Notes: a model not told the origin generated them from the letters alone. DNA of 64,000 nucleotides from Bacillus sp. SD088 (GCF_017355205.1 NZ_JADIJK010000002.1:186001-250000), one strand, 5' to 3'; shown: positions 44,689 through 53,897, counted from the first letter of the stretch. Program-made: numbers and translations.

Positions 44689-44777
44689 GTCTTGACAACC
44701 CCTTTCGAATCATGCTGTCGCTGTCATACCGAATATTTCCTTCGTAGCAGCTGTATGTAAAATGATCAATCTATGAA

Positions 44778-46157
44778 TCACTTTTCATACCCTTTCGCAA
44801 TTACTGGACCGCCCTCCTGCATCACTGTCCACAATGGATCCACAACATAATCCATTGTCGACATCATTTCATCATGCCACTCAAGCAGCAGATAAGCAGC
44901 CGTTTCACATATATCTCTTCGCTCTCTGGCAAGATTGGTTTGCTCATGTGGATCACTTTTCAAATGAAACAACATCTCTTTTTCAAATCCATGGTGCCCA
45001 TCATGATAACTACGAATATACAACCAATCATTAAACCTAACACTTCGCTGACAGACGTGAACACACTGAGACAAGACTAAATAGGATCTTGCTGTTGATT
45101 TCCCGTTCATAATAGTATCGGCATAGCTTTGTCCATCCCATAACGCTGCTTTGTCACCACCTAATAGGTCTATCAGTGTAGGTGCTAAATCAAGATGGTA
45201 GTGTAATCCATTGTCAACGATTCCCTTTTTGCCTGTTGGCCATTTAAAAATCATGGGAATATGGCAAGTTGCTTCATCCGCAGTTCCATGATCAGAATAT
45301 ATACCTAATTCGCCCATGTTCTCACCGTGATCGGCACTAATTAAAATGGCCGTATCTTCCATAATCCCTATTTGTTCTAATAATTGAAACACCCTACCAA
45401 TATGATCATCCATATAACGAATAGCACTATCATAATGATCTACAAACGATCGTAAATCAGCATATTCTTCAACCTGTTGCTGATGTCTAGGCCATTTTGC
45501 ATAATATGTTTTGGCATGAATATTCATATCTGCTATACTGTGCTGCCCTTCCTTGTTTTTATGAAGTGCAAAGACCTCTTCTGTTAACCATTCTGGTATG
45601 GGCTCGCCTTCAAAAGGATTGCCAAACTCCTCTGGTGCGCGATAAGGGGTATGAGGATCCCAAAAATTTAAATGTAAGAACCAGTTGTCCTTGCCTGCAT
45701 GCTCCTCTATCCATTTAAGTGCAATAGGAAGCACCTGTTCAGCAGATTCATTTCCCTTTTCCCCTATATTAAACACTTCATTAAACCCTGCATTGAAGGC
45801 CCAAGTCCCATGTCTTTCGGGAAATGTGCTGATTGATGCTGTTTGATAGCCAAGTTGTCTAAGTGACCCCGGCAGACTCTCTTCCGCCAGTCTTCCCCTT
45901 GTTCCTCGACTCGCTCCCTCTATCCTGATATCCCCAGCTGTTCCACCATGCCCGACAACTCCATTATGAATGCCAAATTGTCCAGTCATTAATGCCGTTC
46001 TCGATGGTGCACATGGAGCATCTGAACAATAATAATTAGTGAACCGTACACCTTCTTTTGCGATCCTATCGATATTAGGTGATGTATTTCGGTGGTAACC
46101 ATAGCAGCCCAAGTGATCAGGGCGTAAAGAATCTAAATCTAAATAAAGAATTCTCAT
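44778..46157 (-). CDS. cytoplasmic sulfatase (formylglycine-dependent family)
   Basis: This 459-residue protein has the N-terminal metal site ILYLDLDSLRPDHLGCYGY, the signature APCAPSRTALMTG with Cys49 as the formylglycine precursor, and ILISADHGENMGELG. It has no signal peptide. It is only distantly similar to the sulfatase at 1600 and probably acts on a different sulfate position. The start at 46157 gives the natural N-terminus; an ATG four codons earlier abuts AAGG, and spacing to 46157 is 12 nt, so the choice is not certain. Gene order with GH89 suggests it clears sulfate, for example N- or 6-O-sulfate on glucosamine, before GH89 can act. Confidence 0.88.
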   Translation of the reverse strand: MRILYLDLDSLRPDHLGCYGYHRNTSPNIDRIAKEGVRFTNYYCSDAPCAPSRTALMTGQFGIHNGVVGHGGTAGDIRIEGASRGTRGRLAEESLPGSLRQLGYQTASISTFPERHGTWAFNAGFNEVFNIGEKGNESAEQVLPIALKWIEEHAGKDNWFLHLNFWDPHTPYRAPEEFGNPFEGEPIPEWLTEEVFALHKNKEGQHSIADMNIHAKTYYAKWPRHQQQVEEYADLRSFVDHYDSAIRYMDDHIGRVFQLLEQIGIMEDTAILISADHGENMGELGIYSDHGTADEATCHIPMIFKWPTGKKGIVDNGLHYHLDLAPTLIDLLGGDKAALWDGQSYADTIMNGKSTARSYLVLSQCVHVCQRSVRFNDWLYIRSYHDGHHGFEKEMLFHLKSDPHEQTNLARERRDICETAAYLLLEWHDEMMSTMDYVVDPLWTVMQEGGPVIAKGYEK

Positions 46158-46238
46158 TGTACCGGACATCCTTTTTTACTGTTTTTAGAGACACATCTTT
46201 CGTGCATGCCGTTACTAGCACTAAAACCCTTGACACTT

Positions 46239-46272
46239 TAAAAGGGGATATCATCAAAGACCTCCCCTTTTA
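46239..46272 (-). terminator. hairpin between the binding-protein and sulfatase genes
   Basis: TAAAAGGGG pairs with CCCCTTTTA around a 16-nt loop. Within an operon it would cause partial termination or protect the upstream mRNA, giving more binding protein than enzymes. Confidence 0.6.
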
Positions 46273-46286
46273 CCTATTCTTACATT

Positions 46287-47924
46287 CTAGTTTTCTTCTT
46301 CTAGAAATCTTCCATAGGCATCATTATAAATTTGCATATATTCATCTAATCCCATCTTTTCGACTGATTCCACATATTTATCCCAATTTGATAGTGATTC
46401 ATCACCGGCAACAAATTTATTAAACATTTCATCTGTATATTTTTCAATATCTGCAGCCAATGATGACATCTTTTTATTTTCCTCCGCTGTCAATAGAAAA
46501 TGTGGCCAAATATCTTCTACATAAGGCCGAACCCTATCCGCAGCTTCAACTGATGCTGGATCTGCGCTATTTCCTTTAAAGAATTCTCTTTTGATAATCC
46601 CAGGATAACCACCACCTAGCCAAGTAAAATATTTACCCACTGTTTGGTCAAAGGTAAGCCCATCCGGGTTATTATAAAATTCGTCTGTGTAGTCAATTTC
46701 ACCATCTTCATCGACTTCATATGTTTCTCCTTCAACACCCATAAAGTACAATCTTGCCCCTTCATCACTATAAAAATAATCCATCCATCTTAAGGTTTCG
46801 GGAATATGCTCATTGCTACTTGTCACAACAAATCCGCCAATAGAGTTCAATGTGGAGCCTATTCTCGTAACTTGGCGATCCCCATGTGGTCCTTCTAATG
46901 CATTCATTCCTACAAAATTCTTGCCTTCTTCCCCGTAAATTCCATTCGGACTAGCAATCACGGTGCTTCCATACAATCCATCTGCTCCGTCCGCAAAGCT
47001 CTGATTCGTATCAATTGTAAATATATTTTCCTGAATTAATCCTTCGCTATACAATTTATGCATGTATTCAAGCATTTCCTTATATCCTTCTGATATTGGA
47101 AAAAAGCGCGGTTCGTTTGTTTCCGGGTCCAAATCAACGTATTGGTTAGCATGGCCTTTGTTGCCGATGCCAAATGAACCTTTTAATACATCCTTTAACC
47201 CGCCTATGTTAAACGCACCATATGGAATTTCGTTTCCGGAACCATCCCCAAATAAATCGGTTTCTTTAACAGCCTTTAAATAATCATAAAATTCATCAGT
47301 TGTCTCTGGTAGCTTCATATCTAACTTATCAAGCCAATCTTGCCTAATCCAAAACATCATACCTAATCGAACTTCTAAATATTCAGCATCATGAATAGTA
47401 GGAAGAGAATAGATATTCCCATCTGGAAAAGTCATTCCAGCCCTCAATTTAGGATCTTCTTCTAATAACTTCGTTAAATTAGGCATATATTCTTCGATTA
47501 AATCATTAAGCGCAACAAACGTCCCTTGTTCTCCATACTTCAACAAATCAGAATTCGATACATGCGCGGTGTAGAATACATCAGGAAGATTCCCACCTGC
47601 AAGAGCAAGATTTCGCTTTTCTGTTAATCCTTCAGTTGGTACAAGCTCCCAATCAATTTCAATATTTGTTAATTTTTTATATTCCTTCCAAATCAATACA
47701 TCATTGTAATTATTCGTATTGCTAGGCGATTTCCCGGCCATAAATTTGAGCGTTATGGGCTCATCAACGATTGGCATACCCGTTTTGTTGAAGTTTTCAG
47801 TGTCTTCTTTCTCCGGAGTATCATTGGCTTTCCCCTCATTATTCGATGAGGAATTTTCACTACACGCAACAAGCAGCATCATCGTTAAAATTAAGAACAA
47901 AAAAAGTATTTTTTTCGTTTTCAT
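46287..47924 (-). CDS. oligosaccharide-binding lipoprotein (LplA/LipO type), orphan
   Basis: This 545-residue family 1 solute-binding protein has a lipobox LVAC (Cys21). Its length and blocks (LKFMAGKSPSNTNNYNDVLI, EYKKLTNIEIDWELVPTEG, IYSLPTIHDAEYLEVRLGMM) place it with the long LplA-type proteins that normally work with LplB/LplC-like permeases. No permease gene is near; the nearest is at 63524, for another binding protein. The start at 47924 has GGAGG 6 nt upstream; earlier in-frame ATGs are not supported. It has its own promoter region upstream. Confidence 0.88.
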   Translation of the reverse strand: MKTKKILFLFLILTMMLLVACSENSSSNNEGKANDTPEKEDTENFNKTGMPIVDEPITLKFMAGKSPSNTNNYNDVLIWKEYKKLTNIEIDWELVPTEGLTEKRNLALAGGNLPDVFYTAHVSNSDLLKYGEQGTFVALNDLIEEYMPNLTKLLEEDPKLRAGMTFPDGNIYSLPTIHDAEYLEVRLGMMFWIRQDWLDKLDMKLPETTDEFYDYLKAVKETDLFGDGSGNEIPYGAFNIGGLKDVLKGSFGIGNKGHANQYVDLDPETNEPRFFPISEGYKEMLEYMHKLYSEGLIQENIFTIDTNQSFADGADGLYGSTVIASPNGIYGEEGKNFVGMNALEGPHGDRQVTRIGSTLNSIGGFVVTSSNEHIPETLRWMDYFYSDEGARLYFMGVEGETYEVDEDGEIDYTDEFYNNPDGLTFDQTVGKYFTWLGGGYPGIIKREFFKGNSADPASVEAADRVRPYVEDIWPHFLLTAEENKKMSSLAADIEKYTDEMFNKFVAGDESLSNWDKYVESVEKMGLDEYMQIYNDAYGRFLEEEN

Positions 47925-48081
47925 ATTCATCCTCCCCATTACTGAGTATTGTCCCCTCGTAAGATCTGTTAGTTCATTTCTTTTCAGAAGCTCTCATTCA
48001 CCTAATTCCTCACACTGGCTGTTCTTTTTGAGCTTATTATTTTAACGATCGTCCCACCTCCTTCATGGAAATTTCTTGTAA

Positions 48082-48096
48082 ATGTAAGCGGTTTTA
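48082..48096 (+). promoter_or_regulatory. cre-like site in the leader of the binding-protein gene
   Basis: ATGTAAGCGGTTTTA matches the cre consensus WTGNAANCGNWNNCW except at one position (T for C). It lies about 66 bp downstream of the shared promoter block, a roadblock position for CcpA. Confidence 0.5.
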
Positions 48097-48161
48097 AATG
48101 GAGTTTTAACACTTATCCATTTGGCCTTATATTTAAATCAAATTTATCACGTTATCTGGTC

Positions 48162-48204
48162 TTTTGTTATATGTCACTTTTATTTGGGTATGTAAAATGT
48201 GATC
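48162..48204 (-). promoter_or_regulatory. shared promoter-like block, binding-protein copy
   Basis: This 43-bp block is nearly the same as 50173-50216 (shared parts: ATATGTCRCTTTT, ATGTAAAATRTGATC). On the minus strand it contains TTTACA (48191-48196) and a -10-like CATATA or TATAAC at 17-19 nt. The rest of the 389-bp spacer 47925-48313 shows only a small palindrome TGTTCTTTTTGAACA (48210-48224). Confidence 0.6.
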
Positions 48205-48313
48205 ACCCCTGTTCTTTTTGAACAAACACTCATAATATTCTTGATCCAAAACGAACTGGTATAGGCCTCTCTTCAAGACTTCGAAGGAAACAAGAATGAT
48301 AAACGCTCGTATT

Positions 48314-49090
48314 TTAAGTTTCACTCTCATTCGAGTTTTGATTAGGTTTTGCTAAGTATTTTATTCGGTCATAATAACGAGCAATCAACTGCTTATTATG
48401 TTTATCTCCCCCTTCTGTATTGGCACTTAATAGTACAGGAGGTGAAGCATTTCTCTTTATTAATTCCTCTACGATTGCGATCATAAGAGTCTGAATAATA
48501 ATAAGTCCGCCGATCGTCGATGTTGGTCCCACCTTCTTCCCTGACTGATCGTAGGAAAGCACTGCATCTCCGTAAACACCACAATTATCCAATACTAAAT
48601 CAGCTAGTTCATAAAGCTTTTTCCCGCTTTCATGTCTTGAGTCTGCTGTTGAGGTGTGGTCCATATTGGTTAAGACAATAATGTAAAGACCTCGAGCTTT
48701 ACATTCCATCGCCATCTCAATCGGAACGGCGTTCATTCCAGAATTAGACACAATAATAATGACTTCTCCCGCTTTTAAATCATAACCATTCAATAAAATA
48801 CTTGCGTAACCATTTAATCGTTCTAACTGCGTTGTTCTTCCGACATTGATTTCCATAAGGGATTCCTCAAGCATAGCATTAATACAAATTAGTCCCCCTG
48901 CGCGATGGAATACATCTTCTGCAATCATATGGGAATGTCCACTTCCAAAGATGTGAAGGATCCCACCCTTTGCAATAGAGTCTGCAATCCGATCTGCAGC
49001 TTTTTGAATGTTATCTTTTTGGCTTGTCCGTATCGCGTTTAATTGTTTTTCTAATTCTCCTATATAGCGATCTACTAAATTCATCTTCAT
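48314..49090 (-). CDS. SIS-domain sugar-phosphate-binding protein
   Basis: This 258-residue protein has a sugar isomerase (SIS) fold: GGILHIFGSGHSHMIAEDVF, then EVIIIVSNSGMNAVPIEMAM, typical of the UPF0309-like group. It may isomerise, deaminate or etherise a phosphorylated amino sugar. It lies 9 bp after the ROK kinase gene, so its substrate could be the product of that kinase. Ribosome-binding sites fit both the ATG at 49090 and the one two codons later. A separate promoter for the next gene follows it. Confidence 0.85.
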   Translation of the reverse strand: MKMNLVDRYIGELEKQLNAIRTSQKDNIQKAADRIADSIAKGGILHIFGSGHSHMIAEDVFHRAGGLICINAMLEESLMEINVGRTTQLERLNGYASILLNGYDLKAGEVIIIVSNSGMNAVPIEMAMECKARGLYIIVLTNMDHTSTADSRHESGKKLYELADLVLDNCGVYGDAVLSYDQSGKKVGPTSTIGGLIIIQTLMIAIVEELIKRNASPPVLLSANTEGGDKHNKQLIARYYDRIKYLAKPNQNSNESET

Positions 49091-49099
49091 TTCCTTCCT

Positions 49100-50050
49100 C
49101 TAATTTTTCTTTTCTCTTTCAAACACATACATTGCAGCACCAATCACCCCCGCTGTTGTCGGCACAGTCGATTGAATAATCCTAATCTTGTTTTCTTTGT
49201 ACCTACTTTTAACCTCTCTCTGTGCGGAGTCTAGCATGTATCGCCCAGCCTGACTAACACCTCCTCCAATAATATAGTTGTGTGCATCAAATAGGTGTAT
49301 ACAATTGACAATAGCCATGCCTAGTAATTGGCCAGCTTCTTGAAACAACGATATTGCATAGGTATCCCCATTCTCTGCCGCTTCAAATAAATGATGGGGA
49401 GTCAACTCTTTGCTTTCGGTGGATTGGTTAAACGTATTATAATTGTTATTTAAATCCACTTTTACTCTTTCAATAAGAGCAGAAGCGGATACATATTTTT
49501 CTAAACAGCCCGTATTTCCACAATTGCACTGCTTTCCATTGTGAATAATGCTCATATGTCCTAAATTTATCGCTCCTCCTGCCCCGTTAAAAGCCTCACC
49601 ATTCTGGATTAAACTAGCTCCTAAGCCAGTACCAATACAAATAAACATATAATGATCTAGGGCTGTTGCTGTGTAAAATTGTTCTCCTATCGCCCCTGCC
49701 ACTGAATCACTTAATAAATGGACATTGAGATGCAATTTGTTCTGCATGATCTCAACTAACCGTACATGATTCCAGCCTAAATTTACTGCATATTCAATCA
49801 CACCATTATCAGTGTCTAATATTCCAGGACTAGCAACTCCAATACCTGACAGTTGGGGGTATACATTATGTTTGTCCATGAAGCTTTTAATCGCTTGACA
49901 AATGAAGTCTAGCTCAGCACGGTGAGCAGCATCTCTTTTCACCAATAAAGACTGACTATCAATCCATTCACCATATTCAGTCACAAGTGCTATTTTTATA
50001 TTTGTCCCTCCAATGTCGACACCCACTGCGATTTGAGCATTTTTCATCAT
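49100..50050 (-). CDS. ROK-family sugar kinase
   Basis: This 316-residue kinase has the ATP-binding AVGVDIGGTNIKIALV, His165 (INLGHM) and the ROK zinc motif CNCGNTGCLEKY (Cys175, Cys177, Cys182). The usual catalytic ENDA motif reads LSDSVAGA, keeping the Asp (115) but not its neighbours. No DNA-binding domain is present, so it is an enzyme, not a repressor. In this operon the likely substrate is GlcNAc released by GH89, giving GlcNAc-6-phosphate. It is the first gene of the minus-strand operon, behind the shared promoter block and a cre-like site. Confidence 0.88.
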   Translation of the reverse strand: MMKNAQIAVGVDIGGTNIKIALVTEYGEWIDSQSLLVKRDAAHRAELDFICQAIKSFMDKHNVYPQLSGIGVASPGILDTDNGVIEYAVNLGWNHVRLVEIMQNKLHLNVHLLSDSVAGAIGEQFYTATALDHYMFICIGTGLGASLIQNGEAFNGAGGAINLGHMSIIHNGKQCNCGNTGCLEKYVSASALIERVKVDLNNNYNTFNQSTESKELTPHHLFEAAENGDTYAISLFQEAGQLLGMAIVNCIHLFDAHNYIIGGGVSQAGRYMLDSAQREVKSRYKENKIRIIQSTVPTTAGVIGAAMYVFEREKKN

Positions 50051-50081
50051 TACTCACACCTTTGTCATTCATCCAATATTT

Positions 50082-50096
50082 TTATAGCGCTTACAT
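50082..50096 (-). promoter_or_regulatory. cre-like site before the ROK gene
   Basis: On the minus strand ATGTAAGCGCTATAA matches WTGNAANCGNWNNCW at all fixed positions but one (A for C). It lies 32 bp before the ROK start and 77 bp downstream of the shared promoter block, as in the binding-protein gene. Confidence 0.55.
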
Positions 50097-50172
50097 AAGG
50101 GGTATACTATCGTCGGATGCCAGCACCTTTTTGAACATCCTTATAGTTTAGAATTTAGCATGTGCTCCATTA

Positions 50173-50216
50173 TTTTGTATATATGTCGCTTTTCATTCAC
50201 TATGTAAAATATGATC
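50173..50216 (-). promoter_or_regulatory. shared promoter-like block, ROK copy
   Basis: This 44-bp block is nearly identical to 48162-48204 and in the same orientation to its gene. On the minus strand TTTACA (50203-50208) and CATATA (50180-50185) are 17 nt apart. Conservation across the flanks of the hexamers suggests a regulator site as well as a promoter. The adjacent divergent AraC gene is the obvious candidate. Confidence 0.6.
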
Positions 50217-50338
50217 TAGCCACTATTGTAGCTACTGTTAAGACATTGGCTACATTGTATTTTTACAAATAGTGGGTTACTATTTATTTAGAATTAACTA
50301 TTAGATTTATGGACGATCTTCTAAATATGAAACTATCT

Positions 50339-50353
50339 TTGCAAACGCTTACT
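50339..50353 (+). promoter_or_regulatory. cre site upstream of the AraC-type regulator
   Basis: TTGCAAACGCTTACT fits every fixed position of WTGNAANCGNWNNCW. It lies 110 bp before the regulator start, so the regulator is probably itself under catabolite repression. Confidence 0.65.
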
Positions 50354-50462
50354 ATAGGATTTCGCAAATGTTTGCAATACATACTAATCGGCAAATAGAG
50401 AATTCATACTGTAATCATAATAATAATGAATCTAGGAAACTAGATAAGAAATGAGGGATCAT

Positions 50463-52736
50463 ATGTTTAGAAATACAAAACTTTTTTACAAATATTTCTT
50501 GTCTTATCTGATTATATTCCTGATCCCTTATATCACGATTAGCATCATTTTATATAACATGTCTGTTTCAGATCTCCGTGATGAAATTATTAGGACGAAT
50601 ACGATAACTTTAGAACAAGTGAGAGAACTTACGGATTCGAGAATAAATGAATTGGAGAATATAGCACAAAGGATTTCTGTAGATAGTCATTTGACTCCAT
50701 ATCTGCTGAAAAATCCATCTAATCAAATACAGGCAATTGAGCAATTAGTATCCTATAAAGTGAATAGCTCCATTATTGATCAGTTATATTTGTATTACGA
50801 TGGTGAAAAAACCATATATTCATCACAGGGCACAAGCTCTGTTGATAATTTCACAAATAATATTATTCATCTAGATGGATCAGATTTCTCCACTACGAGT
50901 ATGCTAGAAGATATAGATCTAGATATGAAGCCTTTCATTGCACCAATGGAATTTCGCTCATACAACCAATCCGAACATTTTATCTCATATATTTATCCTG
51001 TCTCGCCGTATAACCCGTATTCTTACGGAACGGTCATCTTCCTAGTAACTGAAGATACACTCACAAAATTAATTGAGAATGTACTAGGTGACTTCAATGG
51101 AAATATTTATATTTTTAATGACAAGGATAAGCTTCTTGCCTCAAGTAGTAATGGCATTGAGCTCGATATCAATCAGGTAAAAGATTTAGCCTTGGACAAG
51201 GCGGGGGTAACAGATGGTAGATTGAATAATGAAAGCTTTTCTTTAGTCACAGTCCAATCAGAGGTAAGTCATTGGACTTTTGTGACAGCGATGCCTACTG
51301 ATCAATTTTACGATAAAATGTCTAATCTAAAATCATCCCTGCTTCTAATCTTGTCTATCATTGCATTATTTGGCTTAGCAACAAGCATATGGATGTCGCT
51401 TAGACAATATCAACCTATTCATAGACTTACTCATTTTATAAAAAATAAACAATTTGAATTCTATCCTAATAAAAACAAAAATATTATAGATAATATACGT
51501 GAGACCATCGAAACATTTTACGATGATAGTGAACAATTACAAAAAAAGATTGAAGTCCATCAACCTTTTATTAGAGATCACTTCTTATTAAAGCTATTAA
51601 GAGGCGGAGCAACGATTCTCGAGGATATGAAGGATCAGGATTTGTTGAATGAGTCGAAGATTACGTTTAAAGGAAGCAGCTTTTTTGTTATAGTTGTTTC
51701 TTTCAAAGAGAACGAATTTGAACAAGCTTCTCTTAAAACCAAGGAAGAAATCCTGCATTCATTGAGTGTTTTATCCACCAAAGATAGTATTGGGTATGGT
51801 GTAGAATTAACTCACGATCAAGCAGTTGGATTCATTATTAATATGAAGGATAAACTAGATTCTCCATTTGAAAGTAGACGCACATTCGTAAATACATTAA
51901 TTCTTCAATTGCAGGACTTCAACCAGCTTATTTCTGGAATAGGTGTCGGAAAAATTTATACTGGAATCGATAAAGTAAACCGTTCATATATCGAATCCAC
52001 AACGGCATTAGAATTTAATCGTCTAAACTACAATGGCGAAGCATTTTACTTTGAGGACATTGTAACCCATCATCAAGATAAAGAGATTTGGTACCCTGTA
52101 AACAACCAGAATCAAGCAAAATTCATTCACAGTTTAAAACAAGGCGATCAAATCGTTGCGAAAGAGACAGTCAATATCATTTTAAGCGACTTAAAAAAGA
52201 GCGATATTTCAATTCATATTTTTAAATGTATATGTTTCGATATTATTAATTCTGTCTTAAAGTGTATGGCGGAAACTGGTCCTACTCCGTCGGTAGATGA
52301 TGTTAAATCTCTAGTTGAATTTCAATCAGTAGAGGACCTCGAAAAGGTCATCCATAGCTTAATCGTAAAAACCTGTAGGGAAATCCAAAATAGAAAAGAA
52401 AGTAGTAATATTATTTTGCGTGATCGTATTTTGCTATATATTGAAAAACATTATAAATCCTATGATATAAGCCTTGAGAGTATGGCTGAAAAATTCCAGC
52501 TAACCACTTCCTATCTAAGTAGATTTATCAGAGAGCAAACAGGTGAAACCTTTACTCAATATCTCTGGAATTTAAGGGTTAACGAGTGTAAAAGGCAATT
52601 GTTAGAAACAGACCTTCCAATCAAAGACATTGTGATTGATATTGGATATATAGACACTGCTAACTTCACAAGGAAATTCAAAAAAGAAGAGGGATTAACA
52701 CCAGGCCAGTATAGAAAATCTCATTCTCCTGACTAA
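50463..52736 (+). CDS. membrane-anchored AraC-family regulator with extracytoplasmic sensor
   Basis: This 757-residue protein has a first membrane helix (about 10-32), an outside sensor region of Cache-like character (to about 285), a second helix (SSLLLILSIIALFGLATSIW), a cytoplasmic linker and a C-terminal AraC double helix-turn-helix (ISLESMAEKFQLTTSYLSRF; IKDIVIDIGYIDTANFTRKF). Such one-component regulators in Bacillus and Paenibacillus sense glycans and turn on adjacent binding-protein and hydrolase genes. It is divergent from the ROK-GH89 operon. The start at 50463 has GAGGG upstream; an ATG four codons earlier is possible but has no good site. Confidence 0.9.
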   Translation: MFRNTKLFYKYFLSYLIIFLIPYITISIILYNMSVSDLRDEIIRTNTITLEQVRELTDSRINELENIAQRISVDSHLTPYLLKNPSNQIQAIEQLVSYKVNSSIIDQLYLYYDGEKTIYSSQGTSSVDNFTNNIIHLDGSDFSTTSMLEDIDLDMKPFIAPMEFRSYNQSEHFISYIYPVSPYNPYSYGTVIFLVTEDTLTKLIENVLGDFNGNIYIFNDKDKLLASSSNGIELDINQVKDLALDKAGVTDGRLNNESFSLVTVQSEVSHWTFVTAMPTDQFYDKMSNLKSSLLLILSIIALFGLATSIWMSLRQYQPIHRLTHFIKNKQFEFYPNKNKNIIDNIRETIETFYDDSEQLQKKIEVHQPFIRDHFLLKLLRGGATILEDMKDQDLLNESKITFKGSSFFVIVVSFKENEFEQASLKTKEEILHSLSVLSTKDSIGYGVELTHDQAVGFIINMKDKLDSPFESRRTFVNTLILQLQDFNQLISGIGVGKIYTGIDKVNRSYIESTTALEFNRLNYNGEAFYFEDIVTHHQDKEIWYPVNNQNQAKFIHSLKQGDQIVAKETVNIILSDLKKSDISIHIFKCICFDIINSVLKCMAETGPTPSVDDVKSLVEFQSVEDLEKVIHSLIVKTCREIQNRKESSNIILRDRILLYIEKHYKSYDISLESMAEKFQLTTSYLSRFIREQTGETFTQYLWNLRVNECKRQLLETDLPIKDIVIDIGYIDTANFTRKFKKEEGLTPGQYRKSHSPD

Positions 52737-52788
52737 ATTCATGCTCATTACGCGTTTGTCATTTTTCATTTTGTGGTAATGTGATGAT

Positions 52789-52830
52789 AAGGGTACTAGA
52801 TTCCGAATAATTTCGGTGCCTAGTGCCCTT
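52789..52830 (+). terminator. long hairpin after the AraC-type gene
   Basis: AAGGGTACTAGATTCCGAA pairs with TTCGGTGCCTAGTGCCCTT with few mismatches around TAAT. No T run follows, so it may be a 3' stabiliser rather than a strong terminator. Confidence 0.6.
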
Positions 52831-52868
52831 TGAAATTGTACACCTATTTTATTTATCATATCTGAAAC

Positions 52869-52898
52869 TTGAGTACTACAGGATAAAATTGGTACAAT
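52869..52898 (+). promoter_or_regulatory. candidate promoter of the SDR gene
   Basis: TTGAGT (52869-52874) and TACAAT (52893-52898) lie 18 nt apart, about 50 bp before the SDR start. A moderate match only. Confidence 0.45.
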
Positions 52899-52948
52899 AG
52901 AACCAGGGACATTTGATACACATAACTAGATAACTGGAGGGATTTTTT

Positions 52949-53698
52949 ATGACAAATCGTTTTAGTGGAAAAACCGTCATTGTTACTGGTGGGGCAAGCG
53001 GAATTGGCGAAGCTGCCGTTATTGAATTTGCTAAAGAAGGGGCAAAGGTTGTGATTTCAGATATGTCCGGTCACGGACAAGAGTTGTCTGACAAATTAAA
53101 CCAAGATGGATATGAAACCTCCTTCACGAAAGTCGATGTTACAGCTGAAGATGAAGTAAAAGGTCTTGTTGATGATACCGTGAAAAAATACGGTAGCCTC
53201 GACGTGATGTTCGCCAATGCAGGAATTGGTGGCATGACACTTGTACACGAAACTGATTTTGCAGAGTGGAAAAAAATTATTGATGTCAACCTACACGGAG
53301 TATTCCTGTGTAATAAATATGCCATTGCACAAATGCTAAAACAAGAAAATGGTGGAGCCATTGTCAACAACGATTCCATTCATGGAGTTGTTGGAAAACT
53401 AGGTGTCGGTGCATACAGTGCTGCTAAAGGCGGAGTCAAATTATTGACTCAAACGGAAAGTGCCGAATATTCATCTAAGGGGATCCGGATTAACAATGTG
53501 AACCCAGGTTATATTGATACACCATTACTTGCCAATCTACCAGAAGAAGCAAAACAGGAACTTATCAATCTTCATCCAATTGGCCGGTTAGGGAAAGCGG
53601 AAGAAGTCGCAAAAGCCGTTCTCTTCCTCGCAAGTGATGATGCTTCCTTCATTACAGGAGCAAGTTTATTGGTAGACGGTGGCTATACAGCAGTATAA
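52949..53698 (+). CDS. classical short-chain dehydrogenase/reductase
   Basis: This 249-residue NAD(P)-dependent oxidoreductase has the Rossmann motif TGGASGIG (13-20), NAG at about 89-91, catalytic Ser143, Tyr156 and Lys160 (YSAAK), and the closing SFITGASLLVDGGYTAV. Asp39-type residues after strand 2 (ISDMS) suggest NAD+ preference. GGAGG lies before the ATG. The substrate cannot be predicted; many homologues are annotated as glucose or 3-oxoacyl reductases without evidence. It is monocistronic, with a repeat 10 bp after the stop. Confidence 0.92.
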   Translation: MTNRFSGKTVIVTGGASGIGEAAVIEFAKEGAKVVISDMSGHGQELSDKLNQDGYETSFTKVDVTAEDEVKGLVDDTVKKYGSLDVMFANAGIGGMTLVHETDFAEWKKIIDVNLHGVFLCNKYAIAQMLKQENGGAIVNNDSIHGVVGKLGVGAYSAAKGGVKLLTQTESAEYSSKGIRINNVNPGYIDTPLLANLPEEAKQELINLHPIGRLGKAEEVAKAVLFLASDDASFITGASLLVDGGYTAV

Positions 53699-53707
53699 AA
53701 GGGTGTA

Positions 53708-53860
53708 AGAAAAGCGCAAGCGCCCGTTTAGCGACGTACAAACTTTTTAGGGGCCTGACGAGATAAAGGAAACACAGTGAGCCTGATAAGGCGAGCTGAT
53801 GTTGACTTATCGTAGGAAGGCACCGAAAGTTTGCTAGTCGCTGGGCGCTGGAGCTGGATC
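53708..53860 (+). repeat. type-1 foldable repeat, copy C
   Basis: This 153-bp element is almost identical to 22551-22703 and in the same orientation. It is followed by a spacer of about 36 bp (agccaaaattttatactttc...) that also reappears after the type-2 element, so repeat plus spacer is the duplicated unit. Confidence 0.9.
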
Positions 53861-53897
53861 AAGCACTAGCCAAAATTTTATACTTTCTTATCTTGTA

